Of a DNA stretch of 64,000 nucleotides, positions 24,252 to 33,622 are shown piece after piece. Under the pieces are notes generated by a model. It saw only the letters and a program-made list of their open reading frames with translations, was not told the DNA's origin and made no database searches. The stretch comes from JAFGUB01 sp050305515. GTDB taxonomy: Bacteria > Campylobacterota > Campylobacteria > Campylobacterales > Sulfurimonadaceae. The stretch covers positions 71,179-135,178 of the forward strand of contig JBNLFL010000021.1 in assembly GCA_050305515.1 (NCBI GenBank). The letters run 5' to 3'. The first letter of the stretch is position 1; each line of letters opens with the position of its first letter. Position numbers and translations under genes: made by a program.

Positions 24252-25604
24252 TTACTCCTTGTCGTCGGTCAGCTCGCGCTTGAAGGCGGCTTCGTCAAAA
24301 TTGAGACCCAGAAATTCGCTGATGATGGCGACATCGCGAATGCCGTTGCCCAGACAGCTTGTTGCTCCCGGCGAGGGGGTCATGTTGAAAATGATCCCCT
24401 CGCCGGTGTTGATGGAAGCTTCGCCGAGCATCAGCTTTTCGCTCTTTTTGTCCAGCACCTGAGGCCGCACCCCGCCGAAACCGCTGGCATATTTGATATC
24501 CTCCTCCTGTAAAGAGGGAACAATTTTTCGGGCATCCTTGATAAAGAGTTTTTTATTGAAGTACGGCAATTCGAAAAGAAAGTTCCTGAGAATATAGTTG
24601 CGGATATCGCTGTCTTTGAGCAGATCGTAGAAAATCTTGAAAATATGCACATCCGGCCGCAGTGTTTTGAAGAAGTCGATAATCGTTTTATTGCCGTGAA
24701 AACGCTCGAGCTTCGGTAATACCAGCGCCGTCGGCCCGAAACGGGTGTAACCGTTTAAGAGAATATCCGGATCGCCGTGCAGCGCGGCGAAAGGGAGTTT
24801 CGGGTTTTGCACCATATAGACCTTGCCATTAAGAATCTTCCTGGTCGAGACGTAGAAGCTTCCCGCCACCGGAAGGGTCGCATATTGCAGTCCGTACCCC
24901 ATTTTGTGGGCCAGATAGAGGCTGTGCGCACCGGCATTGACGACAACAAAATCAGCCGTGAAGTGATGCCCGCGCGCGGTTTCGAGGTGAAACATGGAGC
25001 CGAGCTTCTGAATCTGTTTGACTTCGGAATTAAAAAAGATATCGGTGATCTTATCCTCAAGCTTGAGCGTATTGTCAATGAAACTGTCGGAGAGCGCCTT
25101 GAAATCGACCGTGGTCCACTGTCCCTGCGCTCCCATGCCCACAACATCCTCTTCGCGTTCCCTGCCGTTCTCGTCATAGATGAGCGCGGGCTCGATCTCC
25201 CTGATTTTATCCTTGTCATAAAACTCAATGTAGGGGTAAAGCTCTTTGAACTCCGCGTAACGTTTTTTTATAAACTTGGCCTCTTCGAACCCCACGCCGA
25301 TGGCCATCTTCTGGTGCGAAAAGAGAATCTTGTTCTCATAGCCGTACTGAAGGCAGTATTTTTCAACCATTTTGGCGGTCCGGCTTACCTTTCTGGCTTT
25401 TTCAAGCGTATAGTTAGTCTCGATATCGCCGCAGTGAATGGTCTGGGAATTGGCCGAACCGTTTGAGTTGAGCATAGCAAGCGACTCGTACTTCTCAAGC
25501 AGACAGATTTTCTGAACATCAGTGTAGCGTCCGAGTTCATAGTAGAGCGCCGCGCCCGAAATACCGCCGCCGACGATGATAACGTTATAGTGATTCTGCG
25601 TCAT
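24252..25604 (-). CDS. mqo: FAD-dependent malate:quinone oxidoreductase-like
   Basis: This 450-residue flavoprotein has the FAD-binding IIVGGGISGAALYYELGRY at the N-terminus, LLEKYESLAMLNSNGSANSQT typical of the Mqo subgroup of the DAO superfamily, and the C-terminal PSPGATSCLGNGIRDV. Mqo oxidises malate to oxaloacetate and passes electrons to the quinone pool, replacing NAD-dependent malate dehydrogenase in many Campylobacterota. It is a peripheral membrane protein without a signal peptide. The overall family is certain; substrate specificity (malate versus another 2-hydroxyacid) is inferred. Confidence 0.8.
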   Translation of the reverse strand: MTQNHYNVIIVGGGISGAALYYELGRYTDVQKICLLEKYESLAMLNSNGSANSQTIHCGDIETNYTLEKARKVSRTAKMVEKYCLQYGYENKILFSHQKMAIGVGFEEAKFIKKRYAEFKELYPYIEFYDKDKIREIEPALIYDENGREREEDVVGMGAQGQWTTVDFKALSDSFIDNTLKLEDKITDIFFNSEVKQIQKLGSMFHLETARGHHFTADFVVVNAGAHSLYLAHKMGYGLQYATLPVAGSFYVSTRKILNGKVYMVQNPKLPFAALHGDPDILLNGYTRFGPTALVLPKLERFHGNKTIIDFFKTLRPDVHIFKIFYDLLKDSDIRNYILRNFLFELPYFNKKLFIKDARKIVPSLQEEDIKYASGFGGVRPQVLDKKSEKLMLGEASINTGEGIIFNMTPSPGATSCLGNGIRDVAIISEFLGLNFDEAAFKRELTDDKE

Positions 25605-25719
25605 AACCCACTCCGTTGGAAGGTCTCCAATTATACTACGTTCTCTTTTAAGCGCCTGTAACCCGCCGCATATATCTCCATGCTATGATAGTCGCCTACT
25701 TTAACACAAGGAAAGCATC

Positions 25720-26508
25720 ATGGCAGTAGTTACCCGTTTCGATGAAGGATTTTTCTGTTGGGCCGATCTGGCTACAACCAATACGGAAATCGCCAAAGTA
25801 TTTTATTGCGGCCTTTTTGAATGGCAGGTACAGGAAGTGCCTACGGATGGCGAGATGCCCTATATCATGCTTCTTAAAGATGCCGTGCCGGTATGCGCCA
25901 TGTACGAGATGGATGATGCCGAAGCGGAAAGTGCTTCTTCCTATTGGCAAAGCTATATCGCCGTCGATGACATCGATGCCGTCTGCGAGAGGGCTGCGGC
26001 ACTCGGCGGCGACATCATTATGGACCCGATGGATGTGATGGAAGCGGGCCGAATGGCACTGATTCAGGATCCCGAAGGTGCCGTCATGGCACTTTGGGAA
26101 TCCCATCAGGCTTCATCCGTCCGTATTCTTGAAGAGGGTGCCATCGGCTGGAACGAACTCTACGTTGACAATACCGAAGCAGCCGGAAATTTTTACAGTG
26201 CCCTCTTCGGCTGGCAGCGTGAAAGCTACCCCATTGCCGAAGAGAGCATGCTCTATACGGAGTTCAAACATCAGGGCGACGCGGTAGGCGGTATGCTGCA
26301 GATTCAGGAAGAGTGGGAAGGAGTCCCGCCCCACTGGGCCATCTATTTTCAGGTGGACGATCTTGATGAAGCGCTCGAACGCCTTGAAAACCTTGGAGGT
26401 ACGATTGCAACGGAGATTATGGAAGCCGAGGGCGTCGGTGATTTCGTCGTCGTTCAGGACCCGATGGGAGCGCACTTCATGCTGATTGAGCTTTTTGAAG
26501 ACGCCTAA
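25720..26508 (+). CDS. Two-domain VOC (glyoxalase-like) protein
   Basis: This 262-residue protein contains two tandem VOC domains (about residues 8-128 and 132-258), each with the YCGLFEWQV/YSALFGWQR start, central FxxxVDDLD strand and QDPxGAxxxL end. This arrangement is typical of the glyoxalase/bleomycin-resistance/dioxygenase superfamily proteins often annotated as hydroxylases of the CFP32 type. The metal ligands are uncertain. It is transcribed divergently from mqo with a TATGAT -10-like box near 25683 and is convergent with recJ (3' ends overlap by 4 bases). Function is unknown. Confidence 0.8.
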   Translation: MAVVTRFDEGFFCWADLATTNTEIAKVFYCGLFEWQVQEVPTDGEMPYIMLLKDAVPVCAMYEMDDAEAESASSYWQSYIAVDDIDAVCERAAALGGDIIMDPMDVMEAGRMALIQDPEGAVMALWESHQASSVRILEEGAIGWNELYVDNTEAAGNFYSALFGWQRESYPIAEESMLYTEFKHQGDAVGGMLQIQEEWEGVPPHWAIYFQVDDLDEALERLENLGGTIATEIMEAEGVGDFVVVQDPMGAHFMLIELFEDA

Positions 26509-28100
26509 TAGATCCGCTCGATCATGAGCTGGATCGAAACGCGTCCGTTAAACTCGTTTTTGTTAATGGTATAGCTGCAGGTCATGCGGCGATCATCGGG
26601 AACACTGAGCACTTCCCGAAACGCCAGCAGTTCGTGGCTCTGGCGCTCATAGGGGCTAAAGCGCAGGTTCACGCGGCTGTGCGTCCGTTCGGCACCGAAA
26701 AGTCTAACGCTTAACACCTCGGCATCCTTGGCCAGAAAACGCGGCCGGGGATTCGCTTCGCCATAGGGTTCGAAACGCTCCAGAATCTCCAGAAGTTCAA
26801 AGTCGATCTCGTCACTCTCCATGGCACCGAGAATCTCTTCGGCAGGAAGGAAGGCATCATCCTCAAGCATGGCCGCTTCCCGGTTGATCGCTTCGCGGAA
26901 GAGGTCCACGTCATCGACATGCAGCGTCAGTCCGGCAGCCATTTTATGACCGCCGAACTTCTGGAGCAGTTCCCCTTGCGAAGCGATCAGTTCGAAAATA
27001 TCGACCTCGCCCAGCGAGCGTGCGCTTCCCTTCGCACGGTCGCCCTCGATGCTCAGTACAATGGCCGGACGCCCGAAATGCTGCACCAGACGTGCCGCAA
27101 TAATGCCCACCACGCCTTCATGCCACCCCCGGCCCGCAACAACGATGATGCGGTCTTCATGGTTTACATGTAACGTCGCCTCTTCCGTCGTTTCGGCTTC
27201 GGTCGCCTTGCGAAGGTCATTCAGGCGACTCAGCAGCTCAAACTGTCCAAATGCCGTATCTTCATCTTCCGCTACCAGAAACTTCATGGCAATGGATGCC
27301 TCTTCCATCCGCCCGGCGGAGTTGATCCGCGGCGCGATCTGGAAGCCGATGTCTTCGGACGTGATACGGCTTTTATTCAGAAATTCCCGAATGATGACCG
27401 ATGCGGGGCGCGGACTCTGCATCATCTGTCTCAATCCCGCCTGCACGATGGCGCGGTTGATGCCGATGAGTGGCATGACATCTGCTACGACCGCCAGTGC
27501 GAGCAGTTCAAGGTACTGCCCCATGTCCACATTGGCGCCGAGTTCCTGTTTCAAAAGACCCATCAGCAGCCATGCAACCTGCGCCCCGCAGATCTCCTTT
27601 ACGGGGTAGCGGCACGCCGGAAGTTTGGGATTGACGATGGCATAAGCGTCCGGAAGCGTATCGGAGGGCGTATGGTGATCCGTGATAATCAGATCGATAC
27701 CGCGCTCTTTGCAGATAGCAGCGGCTTCCACGGCGGTAATGCCGTTATCTACCGTAAAGATGACATCCGCTTCGATGCGCTCGAGAATCTTTGGTGACAC
27801 CCCGTAACCGTCGCTGAAACGGTTGGGGATGATGGCTTCAAGCGGATAGCCGATCTCACGAAAAAAGAGCACGCATAACGCGGTGGAGGTCACACCGTCG
27901 ACATCGTAATCACCCACCAGCACGATGCGTTCTCCCTGATGAATCGCCTTGACGAGCCTTGCGACCGCATGTTCGGCGTCGTGCAGCAGTGAGGGGTGGG
28001 GAATGTCCGAGAGGCGGCTGTGCTGCCCGGCAAAACGGCGCGAAAGCTTCTCTATGAGCCCTTGCTTGTCGAGCAGGGGGACATCAGGCGTTTTCGACAT
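26505..28100 (-). CDS. recJ: Single-strand DNA exonuclease RecJ
   Basis: This 531-residue 5'-3' ssDNA exonuclease acts in recombination and mismatch repair. The DHH phosphodiesterase motifs are intact: GDYDVDGVTS (about residue 63), TVDNGITA, ITDHHTPSD and LALAVVADVMPL. The DHHA1 Gly-rich motif is at FGGHKMAAGLT. An OB-like C-terminal domain follows. It overlaps pyrG by 17 bases and is likely cotranscribed with it. A TTACATGTAA copy falls between the DHH and DHHA1 domains. Confidence 0.96.
   Translation of the reverse strand: MSKTPDVPLLDKQGLIEKLSRRFAGQHSRLSDIPHPSLLHDAEHAVARLVKAIHQGERIVLVGDYDVDGVTSTALCVLFFREIGYPLEAIIPNRFSDGYGVSPKILERIEADVIFTVDNGITAVEAAAICKERGIDLIITDHHTPSDTLPDAYAIVNPKLPACRYPVKEICGAQVAWLLMGLLKQELGANVDMGQYLELLALAVVADVMPLIGINRAIVQAGLRQMMQSPRPASVIIREFLNKSRITSEDIGFQIAPRINSAGRMEEASIAMKFLVAEDEDTAFGQFELLSRLNDLRKATEAETTEEATLHVNHEDRIIVVAGRGWHEGVVGIIAARLVQHFGRPAIVLSIEGDRAKGSARSLGEVDIFELIASQGELLQKFGGHKMAAGLTLHVDDVDLFREAINREAAMLEDDAFLPAEEILGAMESDEIDFELLEILERFEPYGEANPRPRFLAKDAEVLSVRLFGAERTHSRVNLRFSPYERQSHELLAFREVLSVPDDRRMTCSYTINKNEFNGRVSIQLMIERIY
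27164..27173. repeat. TTACATGTAA palindrome, copy 10
   Basis: Exact copy inside recJ, read as Leu-His-Val in a linker segment. Confidence 0.9.
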
Positions 28101-29712
28101 CGCTCAGCGTCGCCTTGACAAATGCCAGAATCGCGGGGTTTGGCGTCTGAAGACGGGAGGTGAATTCCGGATGAAACTGCACACCGAGGAACCACGGATG
28201 ATCGACGATCTCAACGGCTTCAATCAGACCGTGCGATTCGCCGGTCACGACCATACCCGCATTTTCAAGCGCTTCGCGATAGGTAGGATTGGCTTCGTAT
28301 CGGTGGCGGTGGCGTTCGAAAATCAGCGGCGCGTTGCCGTAAGCTTCGGCCAGATGCGATCCCGGTTTGGTCTCGCACGGGTATTCGCCCAGACGCAGCG
28401 TACCGCCCATCGGAGACTCATGCGTACGCAGTTCGCTGTCACCCAACTGGTTGATGAAGTTTTCAATCAGATAGATCATCGGATGCGTCGTCTCTTCGTT
28501 GAATTCGATGGAGTTGGCATCTTCGTAACCGAGCACATTGCGGGCGAACTCGACAAGGGTAAGCTGCATGCCCAGACAGATGCCCAGATAGGGAACGCGC
28601 TGGGTGCGGGCATATTCAATGGCCCTGATTTTGCCCTCAACGCCGCGCGCGCCGAATCCACCGGCGACCAGAACCGAATCGCAATCGCTCAGCAGCTCGG
28701 CCGCACCGCGCGATTCGATCTCTTCGGAGTCAACCCAGCAGATGTTGACGCGGGTATCGAGATGCGCACCGGCATGGATGAGCCCTTCGGTCAGCGATTT
28801 GTACGACTCTTTGAGTTCAAGGTATTTCCCGACAAAACCGATGGTCACTTTTTTCTGCGGCGAGACGATCTTTTTGACCAGTGAGTCCCACTGCTCCATA
28901 TCCGGCACAAGCTCTCCGAGTTCGAGTTCCTTGGCGATCGGGGTGAGGATATTCTGCTGCAGAAAGCTCATGGGTACCGCATAGATGCTTGGTGCGTCAA
29001 GCGCTTCGATAACGCTGTCCTGGGCAATGTCGCATGAGAGTGCGAGTTTTTTCTTGAAAGTTTTGGGCATCGGGATCTCGCTGCGCGCAATAATCATCTG
29101 CGGGGTGATCCCGATACGGCGCAGTTCCTGAACCGAGTGCTGCGTCGGCTTGGATTTGAGCTCGCCGGCGGCTTTAATGAAGGGAATCAGCGTTACATGT
29201 ATGAAAAAGGTTCCCGCAACCTCATCGTCATGTTTCATCTGGCGGATCGCTTCCATGTAAGGAAGTCCCTCGATATCGCCCACCGTACCGCCGAGTTCCA
29301 CAACCAGAAGATCATGCCCTTCTCCAGCCGCCTTGATGCGGTCGACGATCTCGCCGACAATGTGCGGCACGACCTGAATGGTCTGGCCAAGATAGCCGCC
29401 GGCACGTTCACGCTCGATCACCGATGAGTAAACCTGCCCCGTGGTGAAGTTGGCGGTACGCAGATACGACGTATCGAGGAAACGCTCATAGTTCCCGATA
29501 TCAAGGTCCGTCTCGGCACCGTCTTTGGTTACAAACACCTCGCCATGCTCCAGCGGGCTCATGGTTCCGGGGTCGACGTTGATGTAGGGGTCGATTTTGA
29601 GCATGCCGACATTTTTGCCCGCATGCTTGAAGAGGGTACCGATACTGGCTGCGGTAATGCCTTTGCCTAGCGAACTTAAAACGCCGCCCGTCACGAAGAT
29701 GTATTTTGTCAT
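28084..29712 (-). CDS. pyrG: CTP synthase
   Basis: This 542-residue enzyme converts UTP to CTP with ATP and glutamine. The synthetase domain begins KYIFVTGGVLSSLGKGITAA and contains DPYINVDPGTMSPLEHGEVFV. The class I glutamine amidotransferase domain has YLGICLGMQLTLVEF (nucleophile Cys) and FLGVQFHPEFTS (His/Glu). Length and domain order are standard. A near-match to the iterated palindrome (TTACATGTAT, 29193-29202) lies inside. A TATAAT-type -10 box on the minus strand is at 29780-29785. Confidence 0.98.
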   Translation of the reverse strand: MTKYIFVTGGVLSSLGKGITAASIGTLFKHAGKNVGMLKIDPYINVDPGTMSPLEHGEVFVTKDGAETDLDIGNYERFLDTSYLRTANFTTGQVYSSVIERERAGGYLGQTIQVVPHIVGEIVDRIKAAGEGHDLLVVELGGTVGDIEGLPYMEAIRQMKHDDEVAGTFFIHVTLIPFIKAAGELKSKPTQHSVQELRRIGITPQMIIARSEIPMPKTFKKKLALSCDIAQDSVIEALDAPSIYAVPMSFLQQNILTPIAKELELGELVPDMEQWDSLVKKIVSPQKKVTIGFVGKYLELKESYKSLTEGLIHAGAHLDTRVNICWVDSEEIESRGAAELLSDCDSVLVAGGFGARGVEGKIRAIEYARTQRVPYLGICLGMQLTLVEFARNVLGYEDANSIEFNEETTHPMIYLIENFINQLGDSELRTHESPMGGTLRLGEYPCETKPGSHLAEAYGNAPLIFERHRHRYEANPTYREALENAGMVVTGESHGLIEAVEIVDHPWFLGVQFHPEFTSRLQTPNPAILAFVKATLSDVENA

Positions 29713-29779
29713 TTTTCTGTTCCCACTGGTTGTTTATGAAGCAGTCGCGTGCTGTAACTAACGCCGATTTAAAGGTACT

Positions 29780-29840
29780 ATTATACTCACTCTACGCTAA
29801 GCCTGCGATAAAGTTATGCACTTCCGCACTCTGGTATAAT
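29780..29840. promoter_or_regulatory. Divergent -10 boxes of pyrG and the Kef-type gene
   Basis: TATAAT occurs on the minus strand at 29780-29785, giving a leader of about 60 bases before pyrG, and on the plus strand at 29835-29840, about 31 bases before the antiporter ATG. No good -35 boxes are seen, as is common in Campylobacterota. Confidence 0.5.
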
Positions 29841-29871
29841 ATAGCAATAATCACTGTACTTAAAGGCTCTT

Positions 29872-31503
29872 ATGGAATCCGCTCTTCTCTACGCCGTCGT
29901 CGCTCTGGGCATCTCGGTCACGATTAATCTCGTCCTGAAAAAGCTTGGAATTTCACAGATCATCGGTTATATCATGACCGGTACCGTCATCACCTATGCG
30001 TTCAATCTTCATGCCGCCGCCGATTCACACACGCTGGAGCTGATGGGAGAGTTCGGAATCGTCTTTTTGATGTTCACCATCGGTCTGGAAATTTCGCTCA
30101 AACGGATGCGGAATATGAAGCTGGAAGTTTTTGGAAACGGATCCATGCAGGTCATTCTCAGTGCGGTCGTGTTTTACCTCATCGCCCATTACGGGTTTAT
30201 GATCGATGCCGCGGCCGCTTCCATCATTGCCCTCGCGCTCTCCCTCTCATCGACCGCCGTGGTGCTGAGCTACCTCAAAAGTTCCAAACAGATCCAGCAG
30301 CCCTACGGCCAGCGTGCTACGGGCATCCTCATCTTTCAGGATCTCGCCGTCATTCCCATCCTGCTTCTGATCGGTTTTCTAAGCATTAAAGAGCTCGACC
30401 TCCAGGTCGTCATTCTTGAAACGCTGCTCAGCGCCGTTATCGTCATCGGATTGCTCTTTGTTGTGGGAAAACGGGTGATGACATGGCTGCTGCACTTCTC
30501 CGCAGACAGTAACATCGAAGAGCTTTTTATGGGTTCCGTACTGGTTATTTTAATGGGGGCGTCGCTCTTTGCGCACTATATGGGTTTTACCTATTCACTG
30601 GGCGCTTTCGTTGCCGGTATGATCATCGCCGAGACCAAATACCACCACAAGGTTGAAGCGGACATCGCGCCTTTCAAAGACCTGCTGCTGGGGCTCTTTT
30701 TCATTACCGTCGGGATGAAAATCCATCTGGGTTATTTTGTTGCCCATATCATGGAGATCATCTGGCTGATTATTGCGGTTTTCATTATTAAAAGCATCAT
30801 CATCTTTGCCATTGTCTCCCTCACCTCAAAACGTGACACCGCCCTGAAGACCGCACTGGCACTGGCGCAGGTTGGGGAGTTCTCATTCGCCATCTTCGCG
30901 CTGGCGGGACATGCCGAGCTAATCGATCCGGATCTTATCAGCCTGCTGGTCCTGATTGTCGTTGTCTCGCTGATACTGACACCCTTTATGATCGCCCGTA
31001 CCGATGCGCTTGTCATCCGGCTACTGCATGAAGAGACTTTCGACAACCGTTATGAAAATCTCATGGAGCGCCGCAACCATATCATCATCTGCGGCTACTC
31101 CGTCGTCGGAAAATTTGTCTCCCAGGAGCTTGATACCATGGGGGCGGAGTATGTCATTATCGACAACTCCTACAAACATGCCAAACGTGCCAAAGATGAA
31201 GGGAAGACCGCCTTTTACGCCGATATGTCAAAAGCATCCATGCTTGATGCCCTTCGTGTTGAAAACGCCGCCGCCGTTATCATCACACTCGAGAATTTTG
31301 AAAAGACCCGGCTGATCTGCGATGCGCTGCGCCCTTATGCCCATCGTGTTAAAATCATCGTCAAAGTGATGACCCTCGATGAGAAACTTGCTCTCGAAGC
31401 GATGCAGATCGGTGTGATCGTTGACAGCAAACGGGTTATCAGTCACGAACTTGTCGACAACGTCAAAAGCTGTCCGATTCGCGGCAACGATTTTATGATT
31501 TGA
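29872..31503 (+). CDS. Kef/CPA2-type cation:proton antiporter with TrkA-N domain
   Basis: This 543-residue protein has about twelve membrane helices (residues 1-380) with the CPA2 motifs GEFGIVFLMFTIGLE and SLGAFVAGMIIAETKY, followed by a Rossmann TrkA-N/RCK domain (HIIICGYSVVGKFVSQEL, then AVIITLENFEKTRLI). KefB/C-type systems export K+ or exchange it for protons, gated by NAD(H) or glutathione bound to the RCK domain. A single gene, divergent from pyrG, with a hairpin at 31531-31549 after it. The ion specificity is inferred. Confidence 0.9.
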   Translation: MESALLYAVVALGISVTINLVLKKLGISQIIGYIMTGTVITYAFNLHAAADSHTLELMGEFGIVFLMFTIGLEISLKRMRNMKLEVFGNGSMQVILSAVVFYLIAHYGFMIDAAAASIIALALSLSSTAVVLSYLKSSKQIQQPYGQRATGILIFQDLAVIPILLLIGFLSIKELDLQVVILETLLSAVIVIGLLFVVGKRVMTWLLHFSADSNIEELFMGSVLVILMGASLFAHYMGFTYSLGAFVAGMIIAETKYHHKVEADIAPFKDLLLGLFFITVGMKIHLGYFVAHIMEIIWLIIAVFIIKSIIIFAIVSLTSKRDTALKTALALAQVGEFSFAIFALAGHAELIDPDLISLLVLIVVVSLILTPFMIARTDALVIRLLHEETFDNRYENLMERRNHIIICGYSVVGKFVSQELDTMGAEYVIIDNSYKHAKRAKDEGKTAFYADMSKASMLDALRVENAAAVIITLENFEKTRLICDALRPYAHRVKIIVKVMTLDEKLALEAMQIGVIVDSKRVISHELVDNVKSCPIRGNDFMI

Positions 31504-31530
31504 TCAGAGGAGAAAGAAAGAGGGGTATGC

Positions 31531-31549
31531 CTTCCCGCGGTGCGGGAAA
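31531..31549. terminator. Hairpin between convergent genes
   Basis: CTTCCCGC (31531-31538) and GCGGGAAAG (31541-31549) form a GC-rich stem in the 50-base gap between the antiporter and the NifX-like gene, where transcription from both sides ends. No long T tract follows. Confidence 0.5.
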
Positions 31550-31553
31550 GGGT

Positions 31554-31943
31554 TTAGAACTGTGCCGAAAGCTGACGCAGAATTGCTTCGCCGCTCCGGT
31601 CGGTTCCGTCGTATTTGACCAGGGAAACACCATGGTTCTTCATCGCATTGGCCGTATTCTTGCAGGCGCGTGACACGACAAGGTAATCGCAATCTTCAAG
31701 AACCTTGCCCATTTTGTCATGTTGCGCGATATGTTCGGCATCATCATGCGCGTGTTCGCAGTTGTGATCTTCGTCATCATGCTCATGGTCAAGATCGGTG
31801 CGCGGGTTGGCGCGCAAATCACTCAGCTTGAACGAGCGGAACATTCCGGCACCACTCATTTCATAAACGGCAAATTTGGGCGTATGGCCCGCATTACCGA
31901 AAAATGTGAGACTCTCGTCTTTGACAGGAACAGCAATTTTCAT
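31554..31943 (-). CDS. NifX/NifB-like Fe-Mo cofactor domain protein with His-rich insert
   Basis: This 129-residue protein has the dinitrogenase iron-molybdenum-cofactor-binding fold: MKIAVPVKDES at the start and LSFxxNAGHTPKFAVYEM, with DCDYLVVSRACKNTANAM in the middle. The canonical loop is replaced by an Asp/His-rich segment (about residues 51-75: DLDHEHDDEDHNCEHAHDD) that looks able to bind several metal ions. It lies next to a hemerythrin gene and 12 kb from the nif accessory region. Members outside nif clusters are of unknown function; Fe, Ni or Zn storage or sensing is possible. Confidence 0.75.
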   Translation of the reverse strand: MKIAVPVKDESLTFFGNAGHTPKFAVYEMSGAGMFRSFKLSDLRANPRTDLDHEHDDEDHNCEHAHDDAEHIAQHDKMGKVLEDCDYLVVSRACKNTANAMKNHGVSLVKYDGTDRSGEAILRQLSAQF

Positions 31944-31985
31944 TTTTAGTCCTTATGCAATCAATTTTTCTGAATTATACAGCAC

Positions 31986-32435
31986 TCAGTCCAAATCGAT
32001 AATCCCCTCATCATTGGTTTGCGCACGTTTTTTAAGCAGATAAAGCTTGATCTTCATATCTTCTTCGACAATATGCTGTACCAGAAGCTGGCGGGCAGCC
32101 ACTTTCATTTTTGTCTTGACAACGGAAAGCGGCGTTCCTGGACGCATGGATTTCAGGATGTTTCCGGTCTGCTCGATGATCTGATCGTGCCGTTGGCGGT
32201 GGGCATCGAGTTCCGGAAAGCCGATCTGCTCCATATAGCGCTCTTCATCTTTAAAGTGCGTCGCCATATAGTCACTGAGTTCATAAAAAATCCGCTTGAT
32301 ATCCTCTTTGACCCGGCTGTGATCTTCGAGTTCGAAAATCTCCTGGACAATCTCGAAAAGCTTATGATGCTGATCGTCAATACGCTCAATCCCCAATGCG
32401 TAGGCATCGTTCCAGTGTAAATCTCTCAACGACAT
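31986..32435 (-). CDS. Bacteriohemerythrin
   Basis: This 149-residue protein carries the full set of diiron ligands of the hemerythrin family: H in ERIDDQHHKLFEI, H..E in MATHFKDEERYM, H...H in DAHRQRHDQI, and H....D in VQHIVEEDMKI. It should bind O2 reversibly in the cytoplasm, delivering it to oxidases or sensing it, as in Methylococcus and Campylobacter homologues. It lies 9 bases downstream of a CcoS-like gene (cbb3 oxidase maturation), consistent with a respiratory role. Confidence 0.92.
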   Translation of the reverse strand: MSLRDLHWNDAYALGIERIDDQHHKLFEIVQEIFELEDHSRVKEDIKRIFYELSDYMATHFKDEERYMEQIGFPELDAHRQRHDQIIEQTGNILKSMRPGTPLSVVKTKMKVAARQLLVQHIVEEDMKIKLYLLKKRAQTNDEGIIDLD

Positions 32436-32443
32436 CGTGCGTT

Positions 32444-32551
32444 TTACTCCTCGTCTTCATCTTTATTGAGCGCCCAAAGGAAGCCGCCAATTCCCACTAC
32501 GACCACAATCGTTAAAAAAACAAGCAGTATCAGTGTCGTCATATCCATCAT
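32444..32551 (-). CDS. CcoS/FixS-like small membrane protein
   Basis: This 35-residue protein, too short for most gene finders, begins at ATG 32551 immediately after the rlmN stop. It has one membrane helix (TLILLVFLTIVVVVGIGGF) ending in GGFLWALNKDEDE, close to the FLWAxxxGQFDD end of CcoS/FixS, the small maturation factor of cbb3-type cytochrome c oxidase. Its place between rlmN and hemerythrin is compatible with microaerobic respiration. The match rests on a short motif. Confidence 0.65.
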   Translation of the reverse strand: MMDMTTLILLVFLTIVVVVGIGGFLWALNKDEDEE

Positions 32552-33622
32552 TTATCCTTTAAGTTCCTCTTGGGTTTTCTCTTTGAGCTGGCCGCAGGCG
32601 GCGCTGATGTCGATGCCCTTGGAGTCGCGGATGGTACAGAGCAGGCCGTGTGCAATGCAGTAGTCTGCAAACGCCACCATCTCTTCCCGGCTCGGACGCG
32701 CATAATCGCTTCCCGGATAGGGGTTGAAATAGATGAGATTGACTTTCGCCTTGATGCCACTGAGCAGTTTGATCAGCTTCTTCGCCGAAGCGATATCATC
32801 ATTTTTTCCCTTGATGACGAGGTATTCGAACATCACCCGTTTGCGCGTGTCAATCGGAAAGCGTTTGACGGCTTCGATGATGGAGGCGATATTATATGCC
32901 TTGTTCATCGGAATCAGCTCCGTACGCAGATCGTCATCGACTGCGTGAAGCGAAATGGCAATGTGAACCCCAAGGTCCATCTGTCCGAGCTTGTCAATTT
33001 TGGTAGAGATGCCGCTGGTACTGACCGTCTGGCGTTTTCCGGAGATGGAAAGCCCCTCTTCGTCTTTGAGAATCGTGATTGCTTTGGAGAGATTGTCAAG
33101 ATTATCAAGCGGTTCGCCCATCCCCATATAGACGATGTTCAGACGGCGGTGCGCTTCAAGCGCGTTGTCGATTTTGGCCATCAGTACCTGCGCTACGATC
33201 TCCCCGGCGGAGAGATCACGGGTAAAGCCCCCTTTGGCGGTCAGACAAAACGAGCACCCCACCTTGCAACCGACCTGAGTGGAGACGCAGACCGTATATT
33301 TGGCGGCGTGGGTCACACCCTCTTCATCGGTGTGTTCTTCTCTCATGCGCAGCAGTACCGTTTCGACCGTTTTCCCGTCAGCAAGTTCGAAAAGATATTT
33401 GATGGTGCCGTCTGTCGCTTCTTCCTTGCGCAGAATTTTCAGCGGCATGATGCTGTAACGCGCTTCAAGATCGGCACGCATCGCTTTGGGAAGATTGACC
33501 ATGTCATTAAAATCAAGAACATACTGATGATAGATCCAACCGAAAATCTGTTTGGCCCGGAAAGCGGGCTTTACATGTAACGCCAGCTCTTCTTTGGTGA
33601 AGTCCAAAATGGTGGGTTTCAT
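32552..33622 (-). CDS. rlmN: 23S rRNA (adenine-C2)-methyltransferase RlmN
   Basis: This 356-residue radical SAM enzyme methylates A2503 of 23S rRNA and A37 of some tRNAs. The radical SAM cluster motif CSFCLTAKGG is preceded by VCVSTQVGCKVG. YMGMGEPLDN and the C-terminal VNLIYFNPYPGSDY and CTIRDSKGIDISAACGQL (catalytic Cys) are all present. It ends where the CcoS-like gene begins and overlaps the nucleosidase-like gene by four bases upstream. Confidence 0.96.
   Translation of the reverse strand: MKPTILDFTKEELALHVKPAFRAKQIFGWIYHQYVLDFNDMVNLPKAMRADLEARYSIMPLKILRKEEATDGTIKYLFELADGKTVETVLLRMREEHTDEEGVTHAAKYTVCVSTQVGCKVGCSFCLTAKGGFTRDLSAGEIVAQVLMAKIDNALEAHRRLNIVYMGMGEPLDNLDNLSKAITILKDEEGLSISGKRQTVSTSGISTKIDKLGQMDLGVHIAISLHAVDDDLRTELIPMNKAYNIASIIEAVKRFPIDTRKRVMFEYLVIKGKNDDIASAKKLIKLLSGIKAKVNLIYFNPYPGSDYARPSREEMVAFADYCIAHGLLCTIRDSKGIDISAACGQLKEKTQEELKG
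33571..33580. repeat. TTACATGTAA palindrome, copy 11
   Basis: Exact copy near the 5' end of rlmN, read as Leu-His-Val. Confidence 0.9.

Noticed and set aside
29193..29260. TTACATGTAT and TTCCATGTAA in pyrG as full copies
   Set aside because: Each has one mismatch. They may be decayed or pre-motif sites and were left out of the count of 20.
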